Assembly: GCA_965208525.1 (NCBI GenBank)
Contig: OZ242340.1
Location: forward strand, 1,488,001-1,552,000
Reading direction: 5' to 3'
Origin: VXYL01 sp965208525
Lineage (GTDB): Bacteria > Pseudomonadota > Gammaproteobacteria > Pseudomonadales > Azotimanducaceae
Length of the DNA stretch: 64,000 nucleotides
A model generated the notes under the pieces. It searched no databases, had not been told where the DNA came from, and saw only the letters and a list, made by a program, of their open reading frames with translations. A program made the translations under genes and the position numbers. The number at the start of each line of letters is the position of its first letter. Position 1 is the stretch's first letter. Shown piece by piece: positions 62,759 through 64,000 of the stretch.

Positions 62759-62803
62759 CGCGCCCTGACGGGCGCGTTGGCAGTTCGCTTGCGCGAACTG
62801 CTG
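62759..62803. repeat. R4 double-hairpin repeat
   Basis: GCGCCC-TGAC-GGGCGC, spacer CGTTGGCAG, then TTCGC-TT-GCGAACTG, direct orientation as at 16696. Confidence 0.8.
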
Positions 62804-62823
62804 TGCTTCGACGAATTCCTCTG

Positions 62824-62864
62824 TGCATTCAAGACGGGCGACGACAACGGTCGCCCCTACGGGG
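62824..62864. repeat. R2 repeat
   Basis: GTGCATTCAAGACGGGCGAC followed by CGCCCCTACGGGGC; matches 7008 and 31727. Confidence 0.7.
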
Positions 62865-62922
62865 CAATGGTCCGGCTGGCTGCTATGCTGGAAGGCCGCA
62901 ATGTCCCGACCGACCCCCAGCC

Positions 62923-63990
62923 ATGCCAGACCTGCACGCAACCAGCCTTTCCGACGCCGAGAAGCGGGACCTCAAGCGCGATGGCTTCGTGATCCTGCGC
63001 AATGCGGTGCCCCGAGCCGTCACCGAACGGGCCAAGGCGCTCATCAACCAAGACCCCACCCGCATCGTCCACGGCGACAACGCCGCGATCAACGATCTCT
63101 ACAACGACTCGGTGCTGCGCGACGTGATGCTCGAGGCAATGGGGCCGCACACCGCTCCCGTCAACGCCCAAGTCGCGGTGACGATGCCGCGCTTCTCAGA
63201 CGCCGTGGTGCGCCGGCCTGTCACCACCACCAGCGCTCCCGCAGCGCATGTCGATGGCGGCTGGGCAGGGCTCTGTCCCATGTCGCAGAGCGAAATCCTC
63301 GCGGCCGGCGAAGCCCTCGAGACCTGGGGGCGGGGCGGCGATCCGCAGTCCATGGGCCCGGCCGGCGGTGCCCCGCTGTGGCAAGACCGGGAGCGAACCC
63401 TCGCCATCGGCAGCTACACGGCCTTGGTTGGCGTGTGCCTCAATGACCAGTTGCGCCCGGCCAAGGGCCAGTTCTCGGTTCGCCGGGGCGCCCACGAAGC
63501 CGTCGAAGCGTTCTTCCGCCACCAGCGCGACCTCGGCGGCCCGATCGGTGGCGGTGGCCCGGACTGGCCTCGCCTGCAAGCCATGCCAAAGGGCCAAGCC
63601 TTCGCCGGCATCATGCCGCCGGCCATGGTGAACACCTACCCAGACACCCGCTTCGAGCACGAACACTGGCCGTGGCCGGAACTCACCCCAGTGCTGATGC
63701 AGGAAGGCGATGCGGTGATTGCCCTGCACTCCCTGCCGCACACGGCAACGCCGAACTTGAGCGACGACCCACGCATGAACGTCTTCTTCCGCATCCGCCG
63801 CCACCGGCCTGAGAACCCCTGGGAAGGCAACAAGCGCGTCGGCTGGGGCGTCTCCGACCACCCCGACCGCGCCCTCAACGGCGACTTCCTCGAATACCCG
63901 GCGGGTTACGACCCCTTCGGGACCTCCATCGCCAAAATGTGCGACCACTGGAGCGAATGGGACGGCATGGGGGAAGTCACGCCGGCGTAG
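62923..63990 (+). CDS. Phytanoyl-CoA dioxygenase (PhyH) family protein D
   Basis: 355 residues. H-x-D in APAAHVDGGW, distal His in ALHSLPHTATP, Arg nearby; C-terminus CDHWSEWDGMGE. Close relative of protein A (9345-10400); both carry an FF-x-x-Q-R-D-x-GGP-(I/L)-G block after the SVRRGAHEA or LLKGAHHR strand. Begins MPDLHATSLSDAEKRDLKRDGFVILRNAV. No clear ribosome-binding site, so a different start or leaderless expression is possible. Confidence 0.87.
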   Translation: MPDLHATSLSDAEKRDLKRDGFVILRNAVPRAVTERAKALINQDPTRIVHGDNAAINDLYNDSVLRDVMLEAMGPHTAPVNAQVAVTMPRFSDAVVRRPVTTTSAPAAHVDGGWAGLCPMSQSEILAAGEALETWGRGGDPQSMGPAGGAPLWQDRERTLAIGSYTALVGVCLNDQLRPAKGQFSVRRGAHEAVEAFFRHQRDLGGPIGGGGPDWPRLQAMPKGQAFAGIMPPAMVNTYPDTRFEHEHWPWPELTPVLMQEGDAVIALHSLPHTATPNLSDDPRMNVFFRIRRHRPENPWEGNKRVGWGVSDHPDRALNGDFLEYPAGYDPFGTSIAKMCDHWSEWDGMGEVTPA

Positions 63991-64000
63991 CTGGGGTTTG

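Larger units (their letters stand above)
62561..62922. other. Intergenic region with R4 and R2 repeats
   Basis: 362 bases; R4 at 62759-62803 and R2 at 62824-62864. A further GGACGGGCTTGTCCCGTCC hairpin is at 62737-62755. Confidence 0.6.

Noticed and set aside
1..64000. CRISPR arrays, rRNA and tRNA genes
   Set aside because: No regularly spaced direct repeats with unique spacers; the palindromic repeats are dispersed. No tRNA-like T-loop with matching acceptor stem was found by eye, including next to the integrases.

Overview
The window is a GC-rich bacterial chromosome segment, most likely from a proteobacterium and probably gammaproteobacterial. The support is an EpmB-type lysine 2,3-aminomutase, a yejABE-like peptide importer, a long type-2 isoleucyl-tRNA synthetase and a GldA/GldFG-like ABC operon. 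The backbone is unusually rich in small-molecule catabolism genes: four scattered PhyH dioxygenases, an amidohydrolase, a luciferase-like monooxygenase, a dimethylformamidase-like protein, a cyclase-family hydrolase, a DapA-like lyase and a PQQ dehydrogenase. That profile fits a free-living or host-associated marine heterotroph, but taxonomy cannot be settled from the sequence alone.

Layout. 1-16.7 kb is backbone: a PhoX-like gene cut by the window edge, universal stress protein, exported peroxiredoxin, amidohydrolase, secreted proteins, dimethylformamidase-like, luciferase-like and crotonase genes, PhyH, rhodanese, then a Rieske / PQQ-dehydrogenase / PhyH cluster, aldose epimerase and a cyclase-family hydrolase. 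16.7-31.6 kb is a genomic island: a DUF2971-like gene, a Cys-rich protein, a three-gene tyrosine-recombinase module (20.4-21.9 kb, very GC-rich), then a visibly less GC-rich block (about 22-29.9 kb). That block holds a tight operon of a soluble kinase with two GHKL ATPase domains, a receiver-domain protein with a C-terminal zinc knuckle, and an unknown protein. It is divergent from an N6-adenine methyltransferase / putative endonuclease pair, and a P4-type integrase closes the island.

31.7-57.4 kb is backbone again: Uma2-family protein, epmB, exported Pcm, the GldA/GldFG/DUF4340 operon, a Phd-PIN toxin-antitoxin pair, SDR, ileS, a UPF0324 transporter, a DapA-like protein, yejABE (no yejF), SodC, orphan HicB, PhyH and a cassette of three small membrane proteins. 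57.4-61.4 kb is a second, GC-rich integrase-dominated region: a truncated integrase N-terminal domain, an intact integrase, a frameshifted integrase remnant and an intact P4-type integrase. 61.4-64 kb has dispersed repeats, a frameshifted membrane gene, a small ORF and a fourth PhyH gene.

The intergenic spaces carry several families of nested palindromic repeats, about 11 copies for the main one. One copy of a second family lies in frame inside the Uma2-like coding sequence. The best candidate for an undescribed system is the double-GHKL kinase / receiver-zinc / unknown operon (22.9-27.15 kb) beside the restriction-modification-like pair.
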